From positions 1-41,806 of the IMG/VR virus record IMGVR_UViG_3300032180_000018: a stretch of DNA of 41,806 nt. One strand, written 5' to 3'. The first letter of the stretch is position 1; each line of letters starts with the position of its first letter. Positions 30,185 to 37,609 of the stretch are shown piece after piece. This DNA comes from a virus. The position numbers and the translations under genes are program-made. The notes below the pieces were generated by a model, which saw only the letters and a list, made by a program, of their open reading frames with translations, was not told the DNA's origin and did not search any database.

Positions 30185-31747
30185 ATGACCGCGCCCGCCA
30201 TCAACATAGGCACAGTTTTCGGTAGCACGGTTCCATCAATGGTAATTCCGGTGCCTGTTGGCGGCGTACCGGCAGGATCGCTGATCGTTGTCGGCACTTA
30301 TGACTTTGGAGCAGGCGGATCGTCTCACGTAAGCGATACGCAGGGCAATCTCTACACCAAACTTGCTCCGAATACGAATCCCATTGGGGGAACCAGCACG
30401 CTCTGGTACGCCTACAATTGCAAGGCACTGTCTGCTTCCGACAGTATCTCTATCACCAAGGGCGACTCTACCAACGGAGCGACCGCGAGCGCGATCTACG
30501 CCACGGTGCTGGCAAGTTCCGATCCGCACGATGCCAGCGTCGATGTGCTGGCCCACGGTGGCGGTGTGGCCTCAGCGGTAAACAGCGGGACACCTTCGGT
30601 CGCTGGCGATCTCATTGTCTCGTTCTTCTCGGCAGCAGGATACAACCCTTCCTACGTCAACACCGGAGCATGGACCGGACCATTCAATTATTCTGGAACG
30701 AACTTCAACATCTGGACCGATGGCGGAGTTCAAATCAATGCTGGAAGTGCTCTGGTCTCATATGCCCCAACGGTGAACTCGCAAGCGGCCTGGAATATCA
30801 ATATAGCGGGCTTCAAAGGTGCGAGCCTGCCACTGCCTCCACCGGGGATAGGTAATTACAGCGCCTATCCAAATGATTCAACAACTCCCCGGCAGCGCGT
30901 ACTTGCGGTCACCCAGATTGTCTATTTCGATCCGGTCAATGGCTCGGATGGCAACATTGCATCTGCCTCCCCCGGCTCGGTTAACTTTCCATTCAAGACC
31001 CTGCAAGCCGCAGTGAATTTCGCGCAGGACAATTTCGAAGTTGTCGCCAATCCATCCACTTGGTTCCGCAGCGGCAATTTCACCTATGCACCTGGCATCA
31101 TTGTGGAGATGATCCCAAATTCCGGCAACGTAGCCGCCCAACTGCCGCAGCCTTTGTCATTGAGAGGGTTGGGACCGGCAGGGATGATCTGGCTTCGCGG
31201 CGGATCGATACCGAGTTTGACAACGGCACCAAACTATCATATCTATGCCGCCAACTCTTTCCAGGGACTTGCTCCGCAGGACGGCGCTGTTCTGATCGTT
31301 GACGGCTTTACGATCACCGGAGCGCCAAATTGTACCCTGCTCAATTCGTTGTTTGGAGGACGGGTCGCCTATCGGAATTGCAGATTTGGTTCCACCAATG
31401 CTGGACTGGCAAGTGTAGCCGGTGCCGCCGATGGCGCCTATGTCAGTCAAATTGGTCCGATCAATCTGTTCGGTCCCGGCTTTGCTTCTGTTTTCGAGGC
31501 GGTCGCGCTATCGGTTATGACCTTCTCAGGCGATCCCATCACGTTTGAAAATCCGATGAATTTTGGCGCAATGATCGTTTTGTCACACTCTGATCTTTCT
31601 AACGATGGCGGGGCACCGGTTTGGGCCAATGCAGCCGGAAATTATGGACAGCAATATCGCTGTTTCCGGTGCTCGTTCCTCGGGATCGACCACAACACTA
31701 TTCCGGGCAGTGCGGGGGACAACGATGGCACGAGCGTTGTGATCTAG
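30185..31747 (+). CDS. Tailspike/receptor-binding-type protein (520 aa)
   Basis: Two parts. Residues 1-215 repeat the beta-sandwich of the previous gene (GVPAGSLIVVGTYDFGAGGS, SDTQGNLYTKLAP, ATASAIYATVLASSDP). From about residue 240 comes a parallel beta-helix region: IVYFDPVNGSDGN, FPFKTLQAAVNFAQDN (the usual start of a pectate-lyase-like beta-helix), then PLSLRGLGPAGMIWLRGG, ILVDGFTITGA, RNCRFGS. Such beta-helices bear polysaccharide-degrading sites in tailspikes; no catalytic residues are assigned here. Starts right after the previous stop. Confidence 0.75.
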   Translation: MTAPAINIGTVFGSTVPSMVIPVPVGGVPAGSLIVVGTYDFGAGGSSHVSDTQGNLYTKLAPNTNPIGGTSTLWYAYNCKALSASDSISITKGDSTNGATASAIYATVLASSDPHDASVDVLAHGGGVASAVNSGTPSVAGDLIVSFFSAAGYNPSYVNTGAWTGPFNYSGTNFNIWTDGGVQINAGSALVSYAPTVNSQAAWNINIAGFKGASLPLPPPGIGNYSAYPNDSTTPRQRVLAVTQIVYFDPVNGSDGNIASASPGSVNFPFKTLQAAVNFAQDNFEVVANPSTWFRSGNFTYAPGIIVEMIPNSGNVAAQLPQPLSLRGLGPAGMIWLRGGSIPSLTTAPNYHIYAANSFQGLAPQDGAVLIVDGFTITGAPNCTLLNSLFGGRVAYRNCRFGSTNAGLASVAGAADGAYVSQIGPINLFGPGFASVFEAVALSVMTFSGDPITFENPMNFGAMIVLSHSDLSNDGGAPVWANAAGNYGQQYRCFRCSFLGIDHNTIPGSAGDNDGTSVVI

Positions 31748-31897
31748 CATGCCCCGCACTGCGACAGCCACCACATATAGAGGGTTATCATGATCAGCCC
31801 GGCCATGACGATAGCGGCTTTAGTGCGGCGTCCTATGGGTTCTTCAAGGCATGCCATGACTCGTTTATCGCATATTGAGCCAATTGGAGCAACATAA
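31748..31897 (+). other. Short intergenic stretch with a possible 35-aa frame
   Basis: A small frame from ATG 31790 to a TAA abutting the next gene (MISPAMTIAALVRRPMGSSR...). AGAGGG lies 6 bases upstream, and the stop touches the next ATG. It is not convincing as a protein; it may only serve for translational coupling. No terminator-like structure was seen. Confidence 0.3.
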
Positions 31898-32128
31898 ATG
31901 CGAGTCCTTCTCATCCTTCTGTTACTGACCGTTTCGGCTCATGCACAGCAACAACCTACGGCAGAGGATTTGCAGCGCATTATTCCGGCTCTTGAGGCGC
32001 AGCGCAATCAGGCATTGACCAATCATGCTCTGGCGCAGGCACAGGTCAGCCGATTATCGGAAGAGAATGCGCGGCTCAAGGCCGAGCTTGAAGAACTTAA
32101 GAAGAAACAGGCCGAACCGGCAAAGTGA
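31898..32128 (+). CDS. Secreted coiled-coil protein (76 aa)
   Basis: MRVLLILLLLTVSAHA (signal, residues 1-16), then QQQPTAEDLQRIIPALEAQR and a coiled coil LSEENARLKAELEELKKKQA. No lipobox Cys is present, so it is probably a soluble periplasmic coiled coil. Its position before the lysis genes resembles a spanin-type component, but this is inferred only from shape and place. Confidence 0.65.
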   Translation: MRVLLILLLLTVSAHAQQQPTAEDLQRIIPALEAQRNQALTNHALAQAQVSRLSEENARLKAELEELKKKQAEPAK

Positions 32129-32136
32129 AGCCTTGT

Positions 32137-32724
32137 TTAATTAGCGAATGTATCCATCCAGTCTGCAATGCGACGGTGTTGCTCTGCCGTTGCATTATTT
32201 TTCAGTCGATTAGCATAGTAGGAAATCACAGCAATGTTTCCGCGTACATAACCTTGGGCTATATCGACACGATCTACTGTAGGGGTATTTTGACAAAGCG
32301 GGCCTGTGGCCACTTTAGTTAGAGGTATGCCAAAGACTGGGCAACAATTTGGAATGACAATATCATCTGGTGTTAAATCAAATGGAATATTGTATTTTTT
32401 TGCACGCCGTTTGACGATGCCCCATAAATGTCTGCTTGGATATTTCTGTCGCCATTCACATTCTTTGTTTCTCGCGCGTTCTTTATTCCTCATGGTCCAT
32501 GCTTTCGTGGAAGCGGCTTTGCGCTCTTTGTTTGCTTCTCGCCATGCTTTGTTTCTGAGTAAATTTTGTTCTCTATTCGCCGCCCATGAAGCACGCTTTC
32601 GAGCATTGATTTTTTCTCTGTTAGCTTTAGCCCATGCACGATGGCGTTCGGCGTCGTATTCCTTATTGCGTTCTCTTCACGCTCGGTATGCTTTTGCTCT
32701 GTCTGATTTGTCTTTAATTGGCAT
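32137..32724 (-). pseudogene. HNH/homing endonuclease gene with an in-frame stop
   Basis: Read on the minus strand from ATG 32724 (MPIKDKSDRAKAYRA, stop TGA at 32679-32677, then RERNKEYDAERHRAWAKANR...). The frame stays open for 62 more codons to an internal ATG at 32493, then continues to KRRAKKYNIPFDLTPDDIV, NCCPVFGIPL, PTVDRVDIAQGYVRGNIAVI, NATAEQHRRIADWM. The repeated basic helix (…NKEYRRAWREANKERK…) and the CPVxGI-L...DRxD...GYVxGN block are typical of phage HNH homing endonucleases. The TGA replaces what is probably TGG (YRAW repeat). It lies opposite to the late genes, as a mobile gene would. Translation from 32493 might still give a 118-aa nuclease core. Confidence 0.65.
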
Positions 32725-32956
32725 TATACTCGCTCATTCCTTTTATCCTTCCCAATGTTGTGGTGGACAGGATTGTCGCCCGATAGATTGTAGTCAATTA
32801 GTAGAACAGAGCAACGGCCGATGGCTATATATCCCCACGCATAACGAATTTTCTCCCGAGCAAGTATATCCCAGCCAAGACCGTTTCTGTCATGTCTGCG
32901 TATCGAGCGGTGCCGATCATCGGTCGCTTTGTGCCTTCATACAAATGGGGACATAA
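32708..32956 (+). CDS. Cys-rich secreted-type protein, 5' end altered by homing gene
   Basis: From a TTG at 32708: (M)SLIGIILAHSFYPSQCCGGQ, DCRPIDCSQLVEQSNGRWLY, FCHVCVS...LCAFIQMGT; about 82 aa. The AHSFYP.QCC.GQDC.PID..........FHVC....C.F pattern matches small secreted proteins widespread in Rhizobiales genomes and their phages. The usual signal peptide is missing or truncated: the open frame upstream of 32708 is antisense to the HNH gene. It therefore looks as if the homing gene was inserted just at the 5' end. Ends TAA abutting the next ATG. Confidence 0.55.
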   Translation: MSLIGIILAHSFYPSQCCGGQDCRPIDCSQLVEQSNGRWLYIPTHNEFSPEQVYPSQDRFCHVCVSSGADHRSLCAFIQMGT

Positions 32957-33616
32957 ATGAACTGGATATCTCAATACCGTGAGCAGCAATTCCGGGCCGA
33001 GCTTAATGACAACTCGGTATGGGTAGAGACTGCGGCCATGCTGCTTTCAGAAGGCAGTCCGAAGCAGACTTTTGAAAGCTGCCTTAACCGCATTTGCTAT
33101 CTGCGCTCGCGCGGCGAGGCGAAAAGCATTTATCAAATGCTGCATGGCGGGTTTTACGGCCCGATCAACCGCGGCGAGCTGCCAAGCTTTATCTCGCAGA
33201 TACGAAATAACGGCTCGTTGGTCGAGCAGATGAATGCGGCGATCGAGGCGGTGATGGCTGGCAGCGACGATATCAAGGGCTTTACCGACCAGGGCTTGCC
33301 ATCCGACCCGAATGGGCAGCACCAGCCGCAAGTTCGGATCGGCGGCAATGTTTTCAACGATTGGGGCGCCGGCCCAGGCGGGCATGGCGGCGCGGCCGCG
33401 TGGCGGCAATGGTTTGAGACAATGGCGGCACAGCAACCACAGCCGACGCCCGGTCCACAACCAACGCCGCCGCCACAGCCGGTCGTGCATGGGGCGATCT
33501 GGCTGCAAGGTGTCTTGAAGCTGCGCGGTTTCTATCACGATGATATTGACGCTATTGTCGGCCCCGACACCATCGCGGCCATGATTGCCTATCTGGAAAG
33601 CAAGGGCGAGATATGA
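32957..33616 (+). CDS. Putative endolysin/cell-wall protein with peptidoglycan-binding domain
   Basis: A 219-aa protein. N-terminal half: [60 protein letters not shown], then [21 protein letters not shown] Gly/Pro/Gln linker ([17 protein letters not shown]) leads to a C-terminal PG_binding_1-like domain: [38 protein letters not shown] (residues ~178-216). The first half resembles cell-wall-hydrolase-like domains of rhizobial phages ('NR...GEL..F..QIRNN... GSD...GFTDQGL..DP'), with no proven catalytic triad. Probably the endolysin or a virion-associated muralytic protein. Confidence 0.65.
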   Translation: MNWISQYREQQFRAELNDNSVWVETAAMLLSEGSPKQTFESCLNRICYLRSRGEAKSIYQMLHGGFYGPINRGELPSFISQIRNNGSLVEQMNAAIEAVMAGSDDIKGFTDQGLPSDPNGQHQPQVRIGGNVFNDWGAGPGGHGGAAAWRQWFETMAAQQPQPTPGPQPTPPPQPVVHGAIWLQGVLKLRGFYHDDIDAIVGPDTIAAMIAYLESKGEI

Positions 33617-33738
33617 TCCGCTCTATTCTGAGATTGTTATTCGGTTGCCGTGAGTGCGGCAGTAGGACCGACTGCGGACTTGCTGGCCCGAACGAATGGC
33701 AGCGGATTGTTGTAGCGATGAAATGCCCATTCCGATGA
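33613..33738 (+). CDS. 41-aa Cys-containing small protein
   Basis: [41 protein letters not shown] hydrophobic/basic N-terminus and CRECG.RTDCG, a possible metal-binding cluster. ATGA overlap at both ends, with the upstream stop and the downstream lipase start. Such double coupling supports that it is real. Unknown function. Confidence 0.5.
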   Translation: MIRSILRLLFGCRECGSRTDCGLAGPNEWQRIVVAMKCPFR

Positions 33739-34331
33739 AGGACTGGCAGCTCGCGGACCTCTGCCGGGAGACCTATATCCCGCCGACTACAAAAATGGTC
33801 GGCAGCGACCTCGCATTTAATATCGCCGAAGACGACGATGCGGTCATAGTCGCTTTCCGCGGCACCACGAATGCGCCGGGATGGGCGCGCGACTTCGACG
33901 CCGTTCCGAAAAGCAATCATCTGATTGGCTGGTGTCATGCGGGCTTCCTTGATGGCGCGACCGCGCTCATGCAATACATCGATCTGCCGCAAGGCAAGCG
34001 CGCGATCTTTACGGGACATTCATTAGGAGCGGCACTCGCGGCGATCGTGTTCGGGCTGCGGCATGCGTCGGGAGAAAGCGCCGATGAACTGGTCACGTTC
34101 GGCTCGCCGCGGCCAGCATTTGCGCAGCTCTCATTGAGGGTCGCTGGCTTTCCCGTGCGGGAATATCTTCGGGGAAACGATCCCGTGCCGGATTTGCCCT
34201 ATTCATTCGCAGCATTTCCATATCGGCATGTGCGCGAGCCGATGATCGGAATTGGGCAACCTCAGACCGATGCGTGGCTTTGCCATTCAATAACTGGCTA
34301 CATTTCTGACCTCAAAGCAAGGGACATTTGA
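33735..34331 (+). CDS. Class 3 lipase (alpha/beta-hydrolase)
   Basis: A 198-aa protein with a fungal-lipase-like core: AVIVAFRGTTN (the oxyanion strand, 37-46), FTGHSLGAALA with the nucleophile Ser96 (GHSLG, 94-98), VTFGSPRPA (120-128), GNDPVPDLP with Asp149, and CHSITGY with His184; these supply Ser-Asp-His. There is no signal peptide. Start 33735 is in an ATGA overlap; a longer upstream extension (33696) lies over the small Cys protein. In mycobacteriophages LysB is an esterase that opens the outer layer; whether this enzyme acts on the host envelope or on a membrane ester is unknown. Confidence 0.85.
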   Translation: MKDWQLADLCRETYIPPTTKMVGSDLAFNIAEDDDAVIVAFRGTTNAPGWARDFDAVPKSNHLIGWCHAGFLDGATALMQYIDLPQGKRAIFTGHSLGAALAAIVFGLRHASGESADELVTFGSPRPAFAQLSLRVAGFPVREYLRGNDPVPDLPYSFAAFPYRHVREPMIGIGQPQTDAWLCHSITGYISDLKARDI

Positions 34332-34332
34332 A

Positions 34333-34623
34333 ATGAACCAAGATCAAGTCATGAGCATCGCGCGAGCGGTGCTGCAAATTGTCGGAACCTTCCTAATCAG
34401 CAACGGCATCTTTACGGAAGCAAACTGGGGCACGGCTGCGGGCGCGATATTGGTTCTCGTTGGCATCGGCTGGGGCATGTACGCGCAAACCAAGGCCAAT
34501 AAGGTTGCGGCCGTCGCAGCAATGCCGGAAGTCGCGAAAGTGGTGTTGACGCCGACGCCGGAAGGATTGGCACTCAAGAATGCGGCGGGCTCAACACCAA
34601 GCGCACAGGTCACCATCGCATGA
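34333..34623 (+). CDS. Holin (Pam3-gp28-like)
   Basis: A 96-aa protein: MNQDQVMSIARAVLQIVGTF then LISNGIFTEANWGTAAGAIL and VLVGIGWGMYAQTKANKVAA. Two transmembrane helices joined by a short ANWG-type turn, with a soluble C-terminal tail (VVLTPTPEGLALKN). This matches the small holin family seen in alphaproteobacterial phages. It should make holes in the inner membrane to start lysis. It lies directly after the lipase gene and before the papain-like peptidase. Confidence 0.8.
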   Translation: MNQDQVMSIARAVLQIVGTFLISNGIFTEANWGTAAGAILVLVGIGWGMYAQTKANKVAAVAAMPEVAKVVLTPTPEGLALKNAAGSTPSAQVTIA

Positions 34624-35366
34624 CTACTCTCTGTCTCGGTAAGCTTCCGGCGCGCGGCAACGCAGTCACGTTCAAGCTGCGTAATTATCTCGCCGGCACC
34701 CGCGCGTTCCCAAAGATCCCGTCCGACTTCGGGCATGAGGAATACACGCCGCCGATAAATTGGGGAATGCTCGGCAACGATCAGTACGGTGATTGCGTCG
34801 TTGCCGGCGGCGCGCACGAGCACAAGCTATGGTCGCGCATTGGCGGCAAACAGATCGGCTTCAATACCATCGATGTGCTGCGCGACTTTACCGCCATTAC
34901 CGGACAGCAACCGAGTCCGACTGTTGGCGCGGACATGCAGCAAGCCGCAAGTTATCGGCGCTGCGTGGGGTTGCTCGATTCTGATGGCAACCGCCACAAG
35001 ATCGGCGCCTATCTCGAAGTCAATCCCGGCGATCTGCAAGAACTCTATATCGCAATGTATTTGTTTGCTGCCGTGGGCATCGGCATTCAGTTTCCCACCA
35101 CGGCATTCGACCAGTTCAACAAGCACAAAGCATGGCAAGTCATTGGCGGCGCGCAGATCGAAGCGGGTCACTACATTCCGGGCGTGGCGCTACGCTCAAA
35201 CATTGTCTGCGTGACATGGGGGCGGTTCCAGGCCATGCGGCCATCGTTCTATCTGACCTACAACGACGAGACGATTGCCTATGTCTCGCCGGATGAACTG
35301 GTCAACGGGAAGTCGCCGGAAGGGTTTGATTACGCGACGTTGCAGGCCGACCTGGCGGCATTGTGA
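34620..35366 (+). CDS. Papain-like cysteine peptidase (C1-type)
   Basis: A 248-aa protein. NDQYGDCVVAGGAHEHKLW holds the active-site Gln/Cys pair (Gln55, Cys59), and EAGHYIPGVAL carries a His (about 184), followed by IVCVTWGRFQAM with the Trp/Gly pattern of the fold. The 'GDC(V/A)..A..H' N-motif is characteristic of a group of phage/prophage papain-like proteins. No signal peptide. It might cleave a peptide bridge or a host protein; in the lysis cassette, a muralytic or host-directed role is plausible. ATGA overlap with the holin. Confidence 0.75.
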   Translation: MTTLCLGKLPARGNAVTFKLRNYLAGTRAFPKIPSDFGHEEYTPPINWGMLGNDQYGDCVVAGGAHEHKLWSRIGGKQIGFNTIDVLRDFTAITGQQPSPTVGADMQQAASYRRCVGLLDSDGNRHKIGAYLEVNPGDLQELYIAMYLFAAVGIGIQFPTTAFDQFNKHKAWQVIGGAQIEAGHYIPGVALRSNIVCVTWGRFQAMRPSFYLTYNDETIAYVSPDELVNGKSPEGFDYATLQADLAAL

Positions 35367-35387
35367 GAAAACAAGGCGCGACATGAC

Positions 35388-35798
35388 ATGGACACAAGTG
35401 TCTGGCTCATCGTCATTGCCATTGTTGGCATTTTTGCAACCTTATTTGGCGCGATTTTCACGGCATTCTGGAAGGTGATGCAGACGCAGTTCGCTTCACA
35501 ATCTGAGACGCGCCAAATCAAGGAAAAATGCTTTGAGGACGATATCACTCATCTGCGCCAGAGCGTCCACGACCTGTTGAATGAACAAATCGGACGGAGA
35601 GTGTTCGATGAATACAAGGAAGGAAATACCAAGCTCATCGATGTGGTCCGTAAGCAACTTGAGGCCCTGGAGACGACGCGCCCGACTACCGGAGAACTTA
35701 GTGCTACGTCACAAAACCTAAGCCACGCGCTCGACAAGGCGGAAGCACGACTCACGACGCTGGAACAACGTTTCAACATCCCACCGGGGGGGGGGTAG
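35388..35798 (+). CDS. Membrane-anchored coiled-coil protein (136 aa)
   Basis: MDTSVWLIVIAIVGIFATLF then GAIFTAFWKVM form one N-terminal transmembrane helix; the rest is a long coiled coil (DDITHLRQSVHDLLNEQIGR, AEARLTTLEQRFN) and ends in a poly-Gly run from a G10 tract. Size and topology (N-in TM plus periplasmic coiled coil) suit an i-spanin-like partner; no outer-membrane lipoprotein gene is evident nearby, so this is inference. Confidence 0.65.
   Translation: MDTSVWLIVIAIVGIFATLFGAIFTAFWKVMQTQFASQSETRQIKEKCFEDDITHLRQSVHDLLNEQIGRRVFDEYKEGNTKLIDVVRKQLEALETTRPTTGELSATSQNLSHALDKAEARLTTLEQRFNIPPGGG
35786..35795 (+). repeat. Poly-G homopolymer of ten
   Basis: Ten G in a row, five bases before the next ATG but for TAGGTA. 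They encode the C-terminal Gly-Gly-Gly of the coiled-coil protein. A gain or loss of a G would shift the last codons (gain of one reads through beyond 35798). Could be a slippage-prone site or an assembly/sequence-length artefact. Confidence 0.7.
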
Positions 35799-35801
35799 GT
35801 A

Positions 35802-36617
35802 ATGAAACTCTCCATTCCGCTGCGCGGCTCGCTGCAAAACCCTGCGCCGTCGCCTGACGGCGTTTCTATTTCATTGACTCGCTGGCGGGGAAAATATAAC
35901 AGCGGGCGTGCCGATGTTTTTACGTATAACCTCGCCACGCATGCCGTGACCATGCTGCCGGTCTCCGGCGAGGCCAACGTGAGCCAACCCGGAAGCTGCT
36001 GGAACGAGCGCGGTATCATCTTCTCCACCGATCATTGGGGACCGGATTGTGCCGCCTATTGGGATGGCGCGGCCTTGCATCGGCTATTTGATTCCGGAGA
36101 TGACCAGACTTGGGAGCCGTCATGGGGGAATGATTTCTATGTGGCCGAGCGGCATATCGGCGGCGAGGGACCGGGGCAGATTATCAAAGCCTCGCTGGTC
36201 GAACAGCTCATGTCCGACATTGATGAGTTGACGCATCCGCAAGATGATTGCAGGCAACCTTGCGTCTCGCCCGATAGCTCAATGGTTATTTATCAGCAAC
36301 GCATTGACGGCGACATTTGGAAGCTTGTTCTGCTCGATCTCAACAACAGAAAGAGAAGCGTGTTGCCGAACGGCACGGATGCAACCTTCTCTCATGACAG
36401 CAAGCGCGTCGTGTTCTCAAACAATGCAGGAAAATTGCTGGTCTATGATCTGGTCAAGAAGACGCTATCACCTGTGACGGTTGAGACCAGATACAGCGGG
36501 GCGCCATCGTTCTCGCGCGATGACAAGCAGATTTTCTATGAAGGCGCCAGCGGCAATGGTGCCGGCGACGACGGCGGGCCGCCGACCTCGATCTATGTCA
36601 CGGATGCTCCTGCTTAG
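35802..36617 (+). CDS. TolB-like PD40 beta-propeller protein
   Basis: A 271-aa protein built of repeated blades: NPAPSPDGVSISLTRWRGKY, then SYNLATHAVTML, SQPGSCWNERGIIFSTDHWG, PCVSPDSSMVIYQQRIDGD, LVLLDLNNRKRSVLP then TFSHDSKRVVFSNNAGK, and SFSRDDKQIFYEGAS. The P.(f)SpDg...(y).....d...(i).(l)dl.... pattern is that of PD40/TolB-type repeats, about five to six blades. No signal peptide is visible. TolB in bacteria is a periplasmic part of Tol-Pal. A phage copy in the cytoplasmic lysis block is unusual. Overlaps the convergent gene by 4 bases. Confidence 0.75.
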   Translation: MKLSIPLRGSLQNPAPSPDGVSISLTRWRGKYNSGRADVFTYNLATHAVTMLPVSGEANVSQPGSCWNERGIIFSTDHWGPDCAAYWDGAALHRLFDSGDDQTWEPSWGNDFYVAERHIGGEGPGQIIKASLVEQLMSDIDELTHPQDDCRQPCVSPDSSMVIYQQRIDGDIWKLVLLDLNNRKRSVLPNGTDATFSHDSKRVVFSNNAGKLLVYDLVKKTLSPVTVETRYSGAPSFSRDDKQIFYEGASGNGAGDDGGPPTSIYVTDAPA

Positions 36618-36730
36618 GCATTAGTTGTATCATTGCGCGTGCGCCATAAATGCACTGCTATAGCGACGGAAATCCAGAATACTGGCTGTTTTGCGAGAGC
36701 GGCAAGATAGAGAAAGAAGTCGTCAATCAT
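36614..36730 (-). CDS. 38-aa membrane protein, last gene of the leftward operon
   Basis: MIDDFFLYLAALAKQPVFWI then SVAIAVHLWRTRNDTTNA. One transmembrane helix (about residues 17-30) with an acidic N-terminus. It converges on the TolB-like gene with a 4-base overlap of the two stops (36614-36617), which marks the end of both transcription blocks. Weak ribosome site (AGAGATAGG). Confidence 0.5.
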   Translation of the reverse strand: MIDDFFLYLAALAKQPVFWISVAIAVHLWRTRNDTTNA

Positions 36731-36823
36731 GCTGCCTATCTCTTGAAAGCAGCGATCGAGGAAGTTGTTACCACACAGCCTCCTCGTCGCCTGTCACCGC
36801 CGTAACGTCCACGGCGCTGCATT

Positions 36824-36928
36824 TCATCTAACTGCGTCTGCAATGACCGCGATGATGCTGAGCACGAGCCCGCAAGCAGCAAAGCCCATGAAAAACCACG
36901 CAGCCCTTGTTCCGATATAATGTTCCAT
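36824..36928 (-). CDS. 34-aa membrane peptide
   Basis: MEHYIGTRAAWFFMGFAACG then LVLSIIAVIADAVR. A single transmembrane segment (about residues 10-30). Starts 5 bases after the upstream gene's stop. A further 28-residue frame (36736-36822) downstream is too weak to accept. Confidence 0.5.
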   Translation of the reverse strand: MEHYIGTRAAWFFMGFAACGLVLSIIAVIADAVR

Positions 36929-36933
36929 TTTGC

Positions 36934-37140
36934 TTATTTTGGTGCCCTCTGCTCAAGAGCGGCGCGGGCCAGCTTTGTCGCTTTGTTTTCCGGCCCATGA
37001 TTGTGATGATCGAGTTCGATGATGCTGTACAGCGCCGCGCGAAGCCGCTCGATCTCGGCCGCTGCATCAATCATGATCTTTGCATCCCCATCACTGCGGA
37101 TGCCCGATGCCTTCGTGAGCCTTGTGATGATGTCGCGCAT
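36934..37140 (-). CDS. Hypothetical protein, RLRAAL-type (68 aa)
   Basis: MRDIITRLTKASGIRSDGDA, KIMIDAAAEIERLRAALYSI, ARAALEQRAPK. Its block IERLRAALYSI...AR.ALEQ recurs in the next gene, so the two are paralogues. Such small helical proteins are widespread in phage early operons. Start 37140 is preferred over an extended upstream frame that overlaps the next gene. Confidence 0.6.
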   Translation of the reverse strand: MRDIITRLTKASGIRSDGDAKIMIDAAAEIERLRAALYSIIELDHHNHGPENKATKLARAALEQRAPK

Positions 37141-37141
37141 T

Positions 37142-37384
37142 TCAGGTATCGGTGCTCGGTGTTGTGATGTGAGTGGTGGTCTGCTCAAGAGCGGCCCAGG
37201 CAATCCCTCCCATAACTCCCTTGTCCTCATCAGCAATCCGTTGGAGCGCCGCGCGCAGCCGATTATTCTCCTCCTCAATCTCTTGACGGCATCGGCAACT
37301 GCGTAAATCGTGTATGCTCTTTGTGTTGTAAATCACCGCAACCGAAAGTGCCAAGAGACCGACCGCTATCGCTATGTTGCTCAT
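37142..37384 (-). CDS. Membrane-anchored RLRAAL-type paralogue (80 aa)
   Basis: MSNIAIAVGLLALSVAVIYN is an N-terminal transmembrane helix; then KSIHDLRSCRCRQEIEEENN and RLRAALQRIADEDKGVMGGI, then WAALEQ. Shares the ERLRAAL / AALEQ elements with the neighbouring gene, so the two arose by duplication with a TM segment gained or lost. A CRCR cluster lies after the helix. Confidence 0.6.
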   Translation of the reverse strand: MSNIAIAVGLLALSVAVIYNTKSIHDLRSCRCRQEIEEENNRLRAALQRIADEDKGVMGGIAWAALEQTTTHITTPSTDT

Positions 37385-37387
37385 GGC

Positions 37388-37609
37388 CTATGTGTTGTAC
37401 CTAGCCACTGTGCGCGGCTGCAAATGATCGGGCAATCCGGCGAAGCCTTGCTTGTCGGGAAGCTCAATAACCGGACACGCATAACTGACCTCTAAGGCGG
37501 CCTTGCGGAGAGCTTTGAGAGCATCGCTCCACCCGCGCCTATAGGCTTCCGCTCTAATGTCGGCCACCACCCTTTCGATCTGTCGTTGCGTGTCGTCGTC
37601 GAATTTCAT
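37388..37609 (-). CDS. Hypothetical helical protein (73 aa)
   Basis: MKFDDDTQRQIERVVADIRA, EAYRRGWSDALKALRKAALE, then CPVIELPDKQGFAG. Helical and charged in the first half; the CPVIELPD segment may form a beta end. Start at 37609 is in an ATGA overlap with the Cys-rich gene. Confidence 0.6.
   Translation of the reverse strand: MKFDDDTQRQIERVVADIRAEAYRRGWSDALKALRKAALEVSYACPVIELPDKQGFAGLPDHLQPRTVARYNT

Noticed and set aside
32306-32707. Upstream part of a long plus-strand frame leading into the Cys-rich gene
   Set aside because: It is the exact antisense of the HNH gene and has Phe/Leu/Ser-rich noise; only the part from 32708 resembles a protein.
36736-36822. A 28-codon frame after the 36824 membrane gene
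   Set aside because: Arg/Gly-rich with no hydrophobic core and only a marginal junction; no support beyond its position.
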